From Candidatus Fermentibacterota bacterium (GTDB lineage Bacteria > Fermentibacterota > Fermentibacteria > Fermentibacterales > Fermentibacteraceae), in NCBI GenBank assembly GCA_002748705.1, contig PDSZ01000035.1:6973-70972 (forward strand): DNA of 64,000 nt. Reading direction: 5' to 3'. Each line of letters starts with the position of its first letter. Positions within the stretch are counted from its first letter, which is position 1. Positions 34,881-44,758 of the stretch are shown one piece after another. Position numbers and translations under genes: made by a program. Below the pieces are notes generated by a model. The model was not told the origin of the DNA and ran no database searches. It saw only the letters and a list, made by a program, of their open reading frames with translations.

Positions 34881-35627
34881 GTGGCGGTGGCCGCTGTTTT
34901 TCCTGAACTTTTCACCACCTTCCTTGAGACAGGGGTGACTGGAAGGGGAATAAGCAGAGGGCTGGCAACTGTGGATCTTCTGAGCATAAGGGATCACCCT
35001 GTGGACAGAAGAGGTTCTGTTGACGATTACCAGTTCGGCGGTGGCGCCGGAATGATACTGAGACCTGAGCCTCTCTTTGACACTCTTGAAACAGTGGCGT
35101 GGAGAGAAGGGGCAAGAGTAGCCCTTATGACCCCTCAGGGCAGACAGCTTGATACAGATTATGCCAGGGAACTGGCCGGTTGCAGAAAGCTGATAATCTT
35201 CTGTGGAAGGTATGGAGGGGTTGATGAGAGATTCCGTTCCCAGGCGGTAACAGATGAAATCTGCGTGGGAGAAGCGGTGGTATCAGGTGGAGAGATACCG
35301 GCAATGTATCTTTTGGAAGCTGTTTTCAGATGGCTTCCCGGAGTTCTGGGAAGGCTGGAATCGGCAAGGAGCGACAGCTTTGCCACAGGGCTTCTGGACT
35401 ATCCCCGATACACAAGACCGGCGGAATACAGAGGAATGAAGGTTCCCGAAGAACTTGTTTCAGGGAATCATGCACTGGTAGCAGATTGGCGTTTCAGGCA
35501 GGCTCTTGAGAAAACCCGAAGAGTCAGACCTGATCTGCTTGAAGAAAATGATGTTGAAACGATGAGAAAAAGGTTCGTGGAAACAATGAAGGAAGCGGAC
35601 CGTGCAAAGGAGCAGGACAATGGATGA
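34881..35627 (+). CDS. trmD: tRNA (guanine-N1)-methyltransferase TrmD
   Basis: This SPOUT enzyme makes m1G37 in tRNAs. Markers: [27 protein letters not shown], the knot segments [14 protein letters not shown] and [15 protein letters not shown], then [14 protein letters not shown]. It has 248 residues. GTG 34881 is the first plausible start; the GGAGGAG just upstream is ~20 bases away, so translation may depend on coupling to rimM. Its 3' end overlaps rplS by 8 bases. Confidence 0.95.
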   Translation: MAVAAVFPELFTTFLETGVTGRGISRGLATVDLLSIRDHPVDRRGSVDDYQFGGGAGMILRPEPLFDTLETVAWREGARVALMTPQGRQLDTDYARELAGCRKLIIFCGRYGGVDERFRSQAVTDEICVGEAVVSGGEIPAMYLLEAVFRWLPGVLGRLESARSDSFATGLLDYPRYTRPAEYRGMKVPEELVSGNHALVADWRFRQALEKTRRVRPDLLEENDVETMRKRFVETMKEADRAKEQDNG

Positions 35628-35976
35628 ACTGCTGAGAAGTGTAGGACAGGGGCAGCTTAAAACTGATATCCCTGAGTTTGGGGCAGGTGACACAGTCAGA
35701 GTCCACTATCAGGTCATCGAAGGTGACAAGGTAAGGATTCAGGTTTTTGAAGGTGTGGTTATTGCCCGCAGAGGCGGCGGTATTGATGAAACATTCATCG
35801 TACGGAAAGTCTCCAGCGGTGTAGGCGTGGAGAGAATTTTCCCTCTTCACTCAATAAGAATCGACCGTATCGAGGTTGCCAGACGAGGAAGGGTCCGAAG
35901 AAGCAAGCTCTTCTACCTGAGAAAGAAAACCGGTCGTTCCGCAAGAATAAGAGAACGAAGAACCTTCGAAAAGTAA
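35620..35976 (+). CDS. rplS: 50S ribosomal protein L19
   Basis: This large-subunit protein at the interface has 118 residues from ATG 35620; an upstream in-frame GTG at 35602 would place the GGAG ribosome site inside the protein. Seen: [33 protein letters not shown] and [18 protein letters not shown]. Stop and the next start share a base (TAATG). Confidence 0.96.
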   Translation: MDELLRSVGQGQLKTDIPEFGAGDTVRVHYQVIEGDKVRIQVFEGVVIARRGGGIDETFIVRKVSSGVGVERIFPLHSIRIDRIEVARRGRVRRSKLFYLRKKTGRSARIRERRTFEK

Positions 35977-36953
35977 TGGGAGACCGTTACAATCTGGACT
36001 GTTCATACAGATCCAGGTACGGAACAATTGCAGGAATAGACGAAGCGGGAAGAGGGCCTGTTGCAGGCCCTCTTGTCGCATGCGCAGTGGTGCTTCCTGA
36101 CCATTTCGATAACCACATTCTCAATGACAGCAAGAAACTCACTGACCGCAGGAGAAGAATCCTTCAGGAGGTTATTGAGAATAATGCGGTGAGTATCTCC
36201 CTTGGTGTGGTTACCCCTGCTGAGATTGATTCCAACAGGATGTCATGGGCTGTAAGAACCTCTTTCAACAGAGCTATTGAGGGAACAGCCCCTGAGCCTG
36301 CACTGTACCTTGTTGACGGCAATGGAGTGCCTGGTCTTTCTGCCCCTGCAGCCTTTCTGATAAAGGGGGACTCCAGAAGCCTCAGCATTGCCGCTGCAAG
36401 TGTTATCGCCAAGGTCACAAGGGATGACATTATGATACAGGCTGACAGGGAGTATCCTGAGTACGGATTTGCCCGACACAAGGGTTACGGTACCAGAGCA
36501 CACATAAACGCTCTCAGGGAACATGGCCCATGCCCTGTTCACCGAATGTCCTTTGAACCTCTGGCATCAATGTACCAGACAGGTCAGCTTGACATGTTCG
36601 GAAGGCAATCCTGCAATCCAGGTGGTGCAGCTGAGGGAAAAGTTGCAGAGTATTTCACAAAACTGGGATACACAGTTCTGGAAAGAAACTGGCGTTGCAG
36701 TGCAGGTGAGATAGATCTGATAGCTGAACGGAATGGAACTGTTGTTTTTGCAGAGGTGAAATACTCTTCATCAGGGACTTCAGCGGAAACCCTGAGAAGA
36801 ATTGACAGCAGAAAGATAAAGAGGCTCAGAGCCGCTGCTGAGGCCTGGCTTGCAGAAAATGAATGGGCCGGTGATTCTTCCATGCAGGCAGTTGTCGTTA
36901 CAGGTGAATCCATAGAAACAGTAGACTTTTCATTTACCGAATCTGACAATTAA
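35976..36953 (+). CDS. rnhB: RNase HII fused to a YraN (UPF0102) nuclease-like domain
   Basis: This 325-residue two-domain protein has an N-terminal half (~1-200) that is RNase HII, which cuts RNA in RNA-DNA hybrids and single ribonucleotides. Catalytic residues are seen in AGIDEAGRGPVAGPL, YLVDGN and ASVIAKVTRDD. The C-terminal part (~210-325) is the UPF0102/YraN domain, with AAEGKVAEYFTKLGY, SAGEIDLIAERNGTVVFAEV and SKIKR-like RKIKRLRAAAEAWL. That domain is a PD-(D/E)xK nuclease fold (E, D, ExK). In most genomes rnhB and yraN are neighbours; here they form one open frame with no stop between. Last gene of the ffh operon. Confidence 0.92.
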   Translation: MGDRYNLDCSYRSRYGTIAGIDEAGRGPVAGPLVACAVVLPDHFDNHILNDSKKLTDRRRRILQEVIENNAVSISLGVVTPAEIDSNRMSWAVRTSFNRAIEGTAPEPALYLVDGNGVPGLSAPAAFLIKGDSRSLSIAAASVIAKVTRDDIMIQADREYPEYGFARHKGYGTRAHINALREHGPCPVHRMSFEPLASMYQTGQLDMFGRQSCNPGGAAEGKVAEYFTKLGYTVLERNWRCSAGEIDLIAERNGTVVFAEVKYSSSGTSAETLRRIDSRKIKRLRAAAEAWLAENEWAGDSSMQAVVVTGESIETVDFSFTESDN

Positions 36954-37269
36954 CCGACAATCTCCCGCAACACAAGTTACTTACAAATGCAGGGCCGGCG
37001 AATGCCGGACCGGGACGCCAGCAGCTGAAGCTGTTGAGCAGGAATCAAAGTTTTTTCTTCCAGCATTGTGTGTTTTGTTATCCATGTATCATGGTTTTGA
37101 AGAAGAGCTGATACCTTCTGTGAGAGCATCGCTGCGCAGACTTCAGCGAGCAGCAGTCATGAAACTGATAGAAGAATACTGAACCAGATGTCTTTCGCTC
37201 TTGACTTTCTCAGACTATGCGGTTAATTTGCCAGCCGTTATTGAGTTTTCATCCATGAAAGGGCATGAA
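36954..37269. other. Intergenic stretch with a GC-rich hairpin
   Basis: These 316 bases after rnhB hold no gene. CCGGC (36995-36999) and GCCGG (37004-37008) make a tight stem with a GAAT loop within a GC-rich patch, 40 bases past the operon stop. It may help end transcription but lacks a T-run. Confidence 0.4.
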
Positions 37270-38316
37270 ATGAGCAGATGGCTTGTAACCGGGGGCTCGG
37301 GCTTTCTCGGTATTAATCTGATAAGAGAACTGGTCAGCAGAGGCCACGAAGTTGTATCCCTTGATATAGAGCCTTTCACCTATCCTGACATGATGGATAA
37401 GGTTGAACATCACATATGCGACATCCGTGACCGTAAGGCAGTTGACTCTCACATGGCTAAGAACATTGATGTGTTCATGCACGGTGCGGCAGCACTGCCA
37501 CTCTACAAGAAGGCAGATATTCTTTCCACAAATGTTCAGGGTACCAGAAATGTTCTTGATTCCGCAAAGGAACACGGTGTAAGCAGAGGTATCTACATTT
37601 CCTCCACTGCTGTTTACGGTATTCCTGAGAAACACCCTATCTTTGAGGATGATCCTCTGGTAGGTGTGGGTCCTTACGGATGCACCAAAATTGAAGCAGA
37701 AGGCATTGTGAAAGAATACCGTGAAAAGGGTATGACTGTCACATCAATTCGCCCTAAGTCCTTTGTTGGGCCTGAGCGCCTCGGCGTGTTTGCCATATTC
37801 TATCAGTGGGCTTCTGAAGGCAGAAGTTTTCCTATGATTGGAAGAGGCAGAAACCTTTATCAGCTTCTTCATGTTGAGGATCTCTGCAATTCAATAATCA
37901 TGGCTGCAGAATTCAAAGATAAGGATGCTGTAAATACCGAGTTCAATATTGGAGCCAAAGAGTTCTCCACAATGCGTGAGGACTATCAGGTTGTGCTTGA
38001 CAAGGCCGGATTCGGCAAGAAGATCAAGGAGTCTCCTGCTCATCTTGTAATCTTTGCTCTTGAGGTTCTTGAGTTTTTCAAGCTTTCTCCACTTTATCCC
38101 TGGGTGTACAAGACAGCAACCAAGGATTCTTTCGTCTCTGTTGAGAAAGCCGAGAAGATAATGGGTTTCACACCACAGTATTCCAACAGCCAGGCTCTGC
38201 TTACCAATTACCAGTGGTATCTGGACAACAAGAACAAGTTTGAAAAAGGCGATGGTGTTTCCCACAGGGTTCCCTGGAGCCAGGGAATCCTCGGTTTGGC
38301 AAGACACTTTTTCTGA
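37270..38316 (+). CDS. NAD-dependent epimerase/dehydratase
   Basis: This extended short-chain dehydrogenase of ~348 residues has the nucleotide loop TGGSGFLGINL at the N-terminus, SSTAVYG with the catalytic serine, and YGCTKIEAEG (YxxxK) near residue 140, then HVEDLCNSI. Sterol or sugar-nucleotide dehydrogenases share this pattern; the substrate is unknown. ATG 37270 is chosen because AAAGGG lies 6 bases ahead; earlier in-frame starts at 37201 and 37255 give non-conserved extensions. Stop and next start overlap as TGATG, so it forms a pair with the following SDR gene. Confidence 0.82.
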   Translation: MSRWLVTGGSGFLGINLIRELVSRGHEVVSLDIEPFTYPDMMDKVEHHICDIRDRKAVDSHMAKNIDVFMHGAAALPLYKKADILSTNVQGTRNVLDSAKEHGVSRGIYISSTAVYGIPEKHPIFEDDPLVGVGPYGCTKIEAEGIVKEYREKGMTVTSIRPKSFVGPERLGVFAIFYQWASEGRSFPMIGRGRNLYQLLHVEDLCNSIIMAAEFKDKDAVNTEFNIGAKEFSTMREDYQVVLDKAGFGKKIKESPAHLVIFALEVLEFFKLSPLYPWVYKTATKDSFVSVEKAEKIMGFTPQYSNSQALLTNYQWYLDNKNKFEKGDGVSHRVPWSQGILGLARHFF

Positions 38317-39107
38317 TGGATTCAGGGAAACCTGTCGCTCTCGTAGTGGGTTCGGAAGGAGGTATCGGGAGATGCACCTGCCAGCTGCTTGCTGACAAGT
38401 GGAGTGTTATTGCCATGGACCGGAAGCCTTCCGAGGTTGACAGAGCAGAGTCTGTGGTTATTGACATTACCCACAGAGATGCGGTCAGGAACTATGCAGC
38501 GGGCTTCATTAAATCAGGCCGAAAGGTTGATGCGCTGATTTTCAGCGCAGCTGTTCACAGCACCCACCCTGCGGAATTTCTGGAAGATGCGCAGATAGAC
38601 AGTGTTCTTGATGCAAATCTCTCTTCCCATATCAAGCTGATTCGCGATTTTCTGCCTGTTATACAGAATGGCGGCAGCATTGTAGGGATCAGTTCAATTG
38701 CTGCTGCTGTAGGGGTTCCCATGTCATCCATGTATTCAGCTTCCAAAAAGGGGCTTGAGGGGTTTTACGAGTCCCTGAGAACTGAGCTGGCCTACAGAAG
38801 AATACGGGTTTCAGTTGTTCATCCTGGAAATGTCAATACAGGTTTCAATGAGACCGGCAACACCTATGTTCCAGGCAGACATCCTGTTGTTGATGAAAAC
38901 TATTTCAGAGTTGTGAGTAAAATTGACAGCAGGTACGGAATGGCTCCTGAGGCAGTTGCATCTGCAGTTGTAAGAATTCTTGGAAAGAAACACCCCAGGT
39001 TCTGTTATGTTACCGGTATGAATGCCAAAAAGGCCAACTGGGCAAAGAAACTCCTTGGCCGTGACCTGGCTATATGGCTTATGGGAAAGTTTTTCGGTGT
39101 CAGATAA
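38316..39107 (+). CDS. Short-chain dehydrogenase/reductase
   Basis: This 263-residue classical SDR has the cofactor loop VVGSEGGIGRCT, FSAAVHS in place of NNAG, ISSIAAAVG with the catalytic serine, YSASKKGLEGF with Tyr and Lys, and VHPGNVNTGF. A hydrophobic C-terminal segment may attach it to the membrane. Translational coupling to the upstream epimerase suggests consecutive steps on one substrate, perhaps a lipid or sugar; this is inference. Confidence 0.85.
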   Translation: MDSGKPVALVVGSEGGIGRCTCQLLADKWSVIAMDRKPSEVDRAESVVIDITHRDAVRNYAAGFIKSGRKVDALIFSAAVHSTHPAEFLEDAQIDSVLDANLSSHIKLIRDFLPVIQNGGSIVGISSIAAAVGVPMSSMYSASKKGLEGFYESLRTELAYRRIRVSVVHPGNVNTGFNETGNTYVPGRHPVVDENYFRVVSKIDSRYGMAPEAVASAVVRILGKKHPRFCYVTGMNAKKANWAKKLLGRDLAIWLMGKFFGVR

Positions 39108-39429
39108 CTTTCACAGCAGCTGAATTGAAAAGCTCATAACGGCAGTAACTGTGTTATACTGAGTACCTTGATCAGGTCAGCTGTTGTTTTTTTGTCAGCT
39201 TCCTCCTCTGCTTCTAACGCTGCTGATTGTTCGTTTGAGGTTTATGCGCAGCTTTGAAATTAGGTGATTTGTTTTCTATTACACATAATAAATAAGCTAA
39301 TAGCTCTGCAGGGCGAATAGCCATTCAGCATGTTATATTCCAAGGTGTATCTTGTGAATTCTTTTACAAAGCCATACACTTGAATGGTTTTCAGATTCTC
39401 TGTTGGAGAACAACTAAAAGGAGTTAACT
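39108..39429. other. Intergenic stretch, AT-rich
   Basis: 322 bases between the SDR gene and the VCBS-repeat protein, with no gene seen. The region is AT-rich toward its right end and should contain the promoter of the secreted protein, but no clear -35/-10 pair stands out. Confidence 0.4.
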
Positions 39430-41217
39430 ATGAGAATATCGTTATTATTAGCAGTTGTGGCAGTTGCTTTGTGTTTCGGTGACGGAACTGCAACCCAGAC
39501 CGACTGGTCAGGCGGAGCTGGTACTCCAGGGCCTGTAACCGACTTTGGAGATATGTTCCACTATTCTTCAGGGGTAGACCATACTGCAGCAGGAGAAATC
39601 AGTGCTTCAGGGAAGCATATTTTAGACAACACTGTTAACGGCCCCAGATGGACCGATGTTGGAGACATTGACGAAGATGGCGATATTGATATTCTGATAT
39701 GCGCTTATACTGCTGATACTCTTTACTGGTTAGAGAACCTGGATGGTATGTCCACCCTGTGGGAAAGACATATCGTTGCAACTGGCAATGGACCTTCAAG
39801 GAATGTGTTAGCCGATATAGACGGCGACATGGATCTTGACGCTGTATGCGGTTACTATCTGGAAGATTGTGTGGAATGGTACGAGAACGACGGAACCGGA
39901 GGCACTTGGACTGAGCACTCTGTTGATTCTGATGTGGATGGATCCAGAGGCCTGGTTGCCGGAGACATTGACGATGACGGCGACATGGATCTGTTCGGTG
40001 CATCCTACAGGGATGATTATGTCTGCTGGTGGGAAAACTCCGGCTCAGGAAGCTCTTGGATTAAAAATACTATCGGAAGCTCCTGCAACGGACCCAGGCT
40101 GGATGACGCATGCGACCTTGACTACGATGGCGACCTGGATGTCTGCGTTGGTTTATTCACAGGAGATTCTCTGTTGTGGTATGAAAACAACGGAATTGGC
40201 AATTCATGGACCAGACACACAGTATCAGGTTCTTTCAACGGAGCAAGAGGAGGCTGGTTCAACGATTTCAACGGAGATTCTCACATAGACATAGTATGCG
40301 CAGGCGGACAGGCTGACAGCCTCTGCTGGTTCGAAAACGCAGACAATACAGGAACATCCTGGACAAGGCATACAATTGATGTATTCAATAATCCCTGGAT
40401 GTGCAACACTGCCGATGTTGATGACGATGGTGACAGTGATGTTATGATCTGCGGCACCAATGAGGATATCTGTTACTGGTACGAGAACGATGGATCAGGA
40501 AACTTTACTTCGCAGGCAATCGCTGACGGTCTTCAGGGGTCAATGTACATCGGCGCTTTCGATGTGGACATGGACGAAGTCATGGAGATCGTGATTTCAG
40601 ACGCTTCATCAGATGTTTCTTCCTACTACGATGTGCTTGGTTATGACGGCGTTCTGTACTCTTCCGTATTTGATGCGCAGGAAGATCCCGCATGGGGCAC
40701 CATCTCCTGGACAGACGCTTCTCCTGCAGGTGCTGCAGCCTCCTTCAGAGTAAGAAGTTCAGATGACCCTGCAAACATGGGTATCTGGTCATCTGTCATC
40801 TCCACATCAGGCACTTCTCTTGATGCTTACACTGATCCGGCTGACAATTACATTCAGTATGCAGTGCACCTTGAGTCTGAGGATATGGCTTTTATTCCTG
40901 TTCTTGAAGATGTCACAATAGATTGGGCTTTCTCCAGGCTGGAAGAGAACTGCAGCGCGGTTGACGGTTTCAGCTTCAGCATTCTTTCAGGAAATCCCTG
41001 CGAACAGGTTATTCTCGGCTTCAACCTTCCGCAGTCAGTTACTGTTGATCTGACAGTGTTTGATCTTACTGGAAGAACAGTCAGCACTGTTACACAGGAG
41101 AACCTTGAAGCCGGTGCCTATCAGGTAACCATGGAAAGACTTGTTCCTGGAACCTATTTCGTAAGAATGAACGCCGGAGACTTCAGCACAACTGAAAAGC
41201 TGGTGCTTACAAGGTAG
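39430..41217 (+). CDS. Secreted FG-GAP/VCBS-repeat protein with type IX sorting tail
   Basis: This 595-residue exported protein has a clear signal peptide (ISLLLAVVAVALCFGDG). Seven repeats of ~48 residues carry acidic loops (GDIDEDGDIDILI, ADIDGDMDLDAVC, GDIDDDGDMDLFG, CDLDYDGDLDVCV and so on) alternating with CWWENSGSGSSW-type strands. This is an integrin-like propeller that binds calcium. The C-terminal ~70 residues (LTVFDLTGRTVSTV, then LVPGTYFVRMNAGDFSTTEK) are a Por-type sorting domain, so it should be surface-attached or released by type IX secretion. AAAGGAG precedes the ATG. Likely an adhesin or binding protein. Confidence 0.85.
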   Translation: MRISLLLAVVAVALCFGDGTATQTDWSGGAGTPGPVTDFGDMFHYSSGVDHTAAGEISASGKHILDNTVNGPRWTDVGDIDEDGDIDILICAYTADTLYWLENLDGMSTLWERHIVATGNGPSRNVLADIDGDMDLDAVCGYYLEDCVEWYENDGTGGTWTEHSVDSDVDGSRGLVAGDIDDDGDMDLFGASYRDDYVCWWENSGSGSSWIKNTIGSSCNGPRLDDACDLDYDGDLDVCVGLFTGDSLLWYENNGIGNSWTRHTVSGSFNGARGGWFNDFNGDSHIDIVCAGGQADSLCWFENADNTGTSWTRHTIDVFNNPWMCNTADVDDDGDSDVMICGTNEDICYWYENDGSGNFTSQAIADGLQGSMYIGAFDVDMDEVMEIVISDASSDVSSYYDVLGYDGVLYSSVFDAQEDPAWGTISWTDASPAGAAASFRVRSSDDPANMGIWSSVISTSGTSLDAYTDPADNYIQYAVHLESEDMAFIPVLEDVTIDWAFSRLEENCSAVDGFSFSILSGNPCEQVILGFNLPQSVTVDLTVFDLTGRTVSTVTQENLEAGAYQVTMERLVPGTYFVRMNAGDFSTTEKLVLTR

Positions 41218-41331
41218 TGTCACGGAAAGGGGACGGCTAAAATGCTGTCCCTTACGGTTCAGAGGATGTTGATGTCTGCCTGACCTGAAGTTACCTGAGA
41301 AACACAGGAAGCTGATCAGAACAGGCAACCT

Positions 41332-41544
41332 GATTTAGAGAGCCTTTGGAGTGCAGAAGCGACGAACCATGGACCGGGATTCTTTGATGAGAAGAGCTGC
41401 TTGAAGCTGGCTTATGGAAGCCTGATACAGGCTGCTGAGAGGTTCAGGATGACTACAGAGACTATGAGAAGAGAAAGAGGGCTCGCACCGGAATCTACGC
41501 TGGATTACAAGCAGGGAAGGGAGGTGAGGAAGTCTGCTGCGTAG
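41332..41544 (+). pseudogene. Possible transposase C-terminal remnant
   Basis: One plus frame reads HGPGFFDEKSCLKLAYGSLI, then QAAERFRMTTETMRRERGLA, ending at TAG 41542-41544. The pattern resembles the C-terminal helices of mutator/IS256-like transposases (f.de.s.lkL.y..Li.aserwr...). No start or catalytic motif is present. The remaining bases of the 394-base gap show nothing further. Confidence 0.35.
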
Positions 41545-41611
41545 TCAGACCACTTTTACACCACTCCAGGGACTTGACCCCTTATAGCCAGGTTTTCCGC
41601 AGATAGTCCTT

Positions 41612-43210
41612 TTACCTCACAAGAACCATTCTCTGAGTGTACTGCTTCCCGCCATGGGTGAGTACACAGAAGTAGACTCCTGGTGAAAGGTTTTCTCCGG
41701 CAGTCCAGCCTGTTGAGTGGGCGCCGCCTTCGACAAACCGGTTCACAGGTATGTCAATGAGCCTTCCTGCAATGTCATAGATTTTCAATGACAGATTGCC
41801 GGACTGAAGGGTGGTCACCAGGATCGATGTGAAATCGGTAAAGGGATTGGGACTAATTGTTACGGAAACACCATCTAAAATAAACATACTGGTTTTATCA
41901 GCCGCCGGAGAGGAGTTGTTCAGCCAGTCCAGGAAACAGTTGTAGTCTTCTGAATATGAAGTATATAGAACTGTGGGAAATGAGCCGTTGAAGGCCGCTG
42001 CAGAAGGCCAATATCCTGTTGAAGGATAGTCGTTTATTCTTATTGGAGTCGGCCAGTCAGTCGGGTTACTGCCTGTTGTCCAGCTGCACAGGGTGGAATC
42101 ACCGGGGGTGGAGTTGTAGGCCAGTGTTACTGAATTGCCGCTTTTTTTCGCGTAGATGCTGGGCATATTCTCATTACCTGTATCGGGCATTGTGCCCCCG
42201 TAGGTCCAGTTTACTGTATCAATGGTGTAGTAGTAACTCAAATTGTCGCTGCCGGAGAGTTCGAATGTGGTGAATATCCATCCTGCAGCTGACATCGATG
42301 AGTTGTGGGTGTAGGCCATGTCTGTCCATGTTAGTTCTGCACCGCTTGTGTTATTGGTGATCTGCTCAGAGGGCGAAAATGAGAAACCGTAGTCTGTGCT
42401 TTTCCTATGCCTGATTTCAGTGTTGCAGGTCATTCTCGCATCTGAAAATACAACTGAAACCAATCCGCCAGTGGCGCAGGAGATCGCCGGGTAAGGATCA
42501 ATTTCAGTGTTTGTAAAGAGAGCATGATCATCGACCCATCCATCTCCTGACAGAGCGTTTCTGGCTACCCTGACATCTTTTGTTCCTGCAGGAACATAGG
42601 TGACATATACCCATCCTGCTGTGTCTGCCTCACCTGCGATGTCGTAATCGTCCACATCATTTGGGCAGATTAACTCCCAGAAATGCCGCCCCTGATCCGG
42701 TGTCATTCTTCTCATCCACAGCTTATTGTTGGATCTGAAGAACATGCAGACCCATTCCATACCGCACGAATCCCTGACCACCTCAATCATGGGATCGTAC
42801 ATCGGCCCACTGGGTCTGTAGGTTGTTCTCCAGAAGGTCCAGGTATATCCGCTGTCCTGGGACCGGTAGACGATGCAACTGTCCATAGTGCTGTGATCAG
42901 TATCAAATATTGCGTAAAGATCACCTGTGTCTTCATCGAGAGCGATATCCTGATTAGAACCCACATGCGTTGCATGAATGAGAATATCTTCACCCCAGTC
43001 TCTTTCCCAGGTTTCAGGCCCCTCTGGAGGCCTTTCGTTATTGTATATAACCGGTGAAGTATACCCCTCATCATCGGGAACCTGGTCGCTGTTACTGCAC
43101 ACTGGCGGCGGCGCCTGATAAGGCTGCGGCCCGTTTGGAGTGTCAGCCGAGTATTCTCCTGCTGCTATGGCAGCAGATGCAAAAACCAGAATCATAAAAA
43201 GCTTTGGCAT
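41612..43210 (-). CDS. Secreted Asp-box/BNR-repeat protein with type IX sorting tail
   Basis: This 532-residue exported protein starts at ATG 43210, behind GGAGGG, with signal peptide KLFMILVFASAAIAAGEYS; an in-frame ATG 36 bases earlier lacks a ribosome site. The body contains Asp-box-like turns (YRSQDSGYTWTFW, RKSTDYGFSFS) as in sialidase-type propellers, but no arginine triad that I could identify. The last ~80 residues (SPNPFTDFTSILVTT, LKIYDIAGRLIDI, LSPGVYFCVLTHGGKQ, ending MVLVR) form a textbook Por secretion tail. Faces the VCBS-repeat gene across a 394-base gap. Confidence 0.82.
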   Translation of the reverse strand: MPKLFMILVFASAAIAAGEYSADTPNGPQPYQAPPPVCSNSDQVPDDEGYTSPVIYNNERPPEGPETWERDWGEDILIHATHVGSNQDIALDEDTGDLYAIFDTDHSTMDSCIVYRSQDSGYTWTFWRTTYRPSGPMYDPMIEVVRDSCGMEWVCMFFRSNNKLWMRRMTPDQGRHFWELICPNDVDDYDIAGEADTAGWVYVTYVPAGTKDVRVARNALSGDGWVDDHALFTNTEIDPYPAISCATGGLVSVVFSDARMTCNTEIRHRKSTDYGFSFSPSEQITNNTSGAELTWTDMAYTHNSSMSAAGWIFTTFELSGSDNLSYYYTIDTVNWTYGGTMPDTGNENMPSIYAKKSGNSVTLAYNSTPGDSTLCSWTTGSNPTDWPTPIRINDYPSTGYWPSAAAFNGSFPTVLYTSYSEDYNCFLDWLNNSSPAADKTSMFILDGVSVTISPNPFTDFTSILVTTLQSGNLSLKIYDIAGRLIDIPVNRFVEGGAHSTGWTAGENLSPGVYFCVLTHGGKQYTQRMVLVR

Positions 43211-43941
43211 TGTTACCCTCCATTCTGTAAGATTGCACTGTGTCATTAACGATTATATTCAGCTTTTTGACTCTGCTTCTATTGATATTGATACTTTACC
43301 ACTTTCTCAAAACTGCTCCCACAGTAGCGGCCAGAGTAATGCACATCTTCCTCTGGCATATCATTCAGCAGTTGCAAAATGAAACCAACTTTTATGCAAA
43401 TAGTCTAGTGCAATTGACAAACAATGTCAATAAAATTCTATTATTAGCTAAATTTAATTAATTGGGTAGTAATGTATAATAAAATACAATACATACCTAA
43501 ATTGCTAGTGTATATTTTAATAATTATATTGAATATCAAAAGTAACAAATAAATTACAGCTATTATAGTTAGTTTAGATTATTATATTGATAATTATATA
43601 TAATTAATGTTTGACATGCTAATTGCAAGGCTTTGACAATCGGTTCTTCATCAGGTTGATGGTATTTCTGAATGATAGTTACTCAGCTTCCCGTCAGGTT
43701 TTCCTGATGTTCAGACGGCTGTTGGCGAAAGACTTAAAACAGCTCATACCCGATTCTCCTGCAGCAGAAAGCATTACAGGATAATTGCCGGTAAAGGTTT
43801 TTGGCCCGGGATATTCTTGCTTTTGTGAAAAATTACTGCAAAAATGTCTGTTCTGGAAGAAACGGCAGCATTGGTGCATAATGGATGTTACGCATGTTTT
43901 TTCAGAATATAATAGCATGGTTGTTTTTCAAGAGGAGCGAA
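43211..43941. other. AT-rich divergent intergenic region
   Basis: About 730 bases between two divergent genes. The part 43380-43640 is the most AT-rich DNA in the window (runs of TAATTATAT) and has no gene. It probably holds promoters for both sides. No tandem iterons or DnaA-box cluster was noticed. Confidence 0.5.
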
Positions 43942-44634
43942 ATGGAAAATGTAGCAGATATACTCGGAGAAAACTTGAGAACCGTCAGAGAAGAGATAGA
44001 GCAGGCTGCCTTTTTGTGCGGCAGAAAGCTCGAGGAGGTAACTGTGATGGCGGTTACCAAGACCCATCCTGCTGAATATATCCGTGCTGCTCTGAAAAGC
44101 GGCCTCGTACACATAGGTGAGAACAGGGTAACTGAAGGCGGCAGAAAGATAAGGGAGATAGGAAAAGAGAATGCGGTTTTTCATGCCATTGGGGTGCTTC
44201 ACCGAAAAGAGGTAAGGCAGGCTGCAAGGGATTTTCACAGAATAGATGCAGTTGACAGCCTGGCGATATTGTCTGAGCTTGGCAGGCGTAAGGTAAAACT
44301 TCCTGTGCTGCTTGAGGTCAACACTTCAGGAGAACCTGCAAAGAAGGGTTTTGCGCCAGAGGCTGGAGTTCTTGAAGAAGCGCTCAACCTTGCTGCTGAT
44401 AACATGGTTAATGTAATGGGACTGCTCACAGTAGGTCCCCTGACGCAGGACATGTCTATGAGAAGAAGGGCATTTTCACTTCTCAGGGAACTCAGGGATA
44501 TTTCTGCAGCATCCAGCGGTAATGCTCTTCCTGAACTGTCCATGGGAATGAGTGATGATTTTGCAGAAGCCATTCTGGAAGGCGCCACAACAGTAAGACT
44601 GGGAAGGCGTCTCTTTGGATCAAGAAAAAGGTGA
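43942..44634 (+). CDS. yggS: YggS/PLPBP pyridoxal-phosphate homeostasis protein
   Basis: This 230-residue single-domain TIM barrel carries PLP on the lysine of MAVTKTHPAE near residue 38. It keeps HIGENRVTEGGRKI, LEVNTSGEPAKKGF, SMGMSDDFAEAI and TVRLGRRLFG. It buffers free PLP and affects amino-acid pools; it is not known to be an enzyme. The usual HfIGxLQxNK is HAIGVLHRKEV, a modest divergence. GAGGAG precedes ATG 43942. It precedes a DivIVA-like gene, a pairing known from the yggS-sepF-divIVA cell-division clusters. Confidence 0.9.
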   Translation: MENVADILGENLRTVREEIEQAAFLCGRKLEEVTVMAVTKTHPAEYIRAALKSGLVHIGENRVTEGGRKIREIGKENAVFHAIGVLHRKEVRQAARDFHRIDAVDSLAILSELGRRKVKLPVLLEVNTSGEPAKKGFAPEAGVLEEALNLAADNMVNVMGLLTVGPLTQDMSMRRRAFSLLRELRDISAASSGNALPELSMGMSDDFAEAILEGATTVRLGRRLFGSRKR

Positions 44635-44758
44635 TCTGTTTTGCTGAAACAGAAGAGCTGTTCACGGGTAGTATTGCATAGAGTGTTCACAGGTGGAGCA
44701 ATGTACGATATTTGTCCATCGGAAGTTTTATTCAAAGGCAGGAACAAGAGGTGGCTTC

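Noticed and set aside
43380..43640. AT-rich block as a replication origin
   Set aside because: No cluster of DnaA boxes, no iterons and no dnaA/dnaN/parAB nearby; it is better read as a divergent promoter region.
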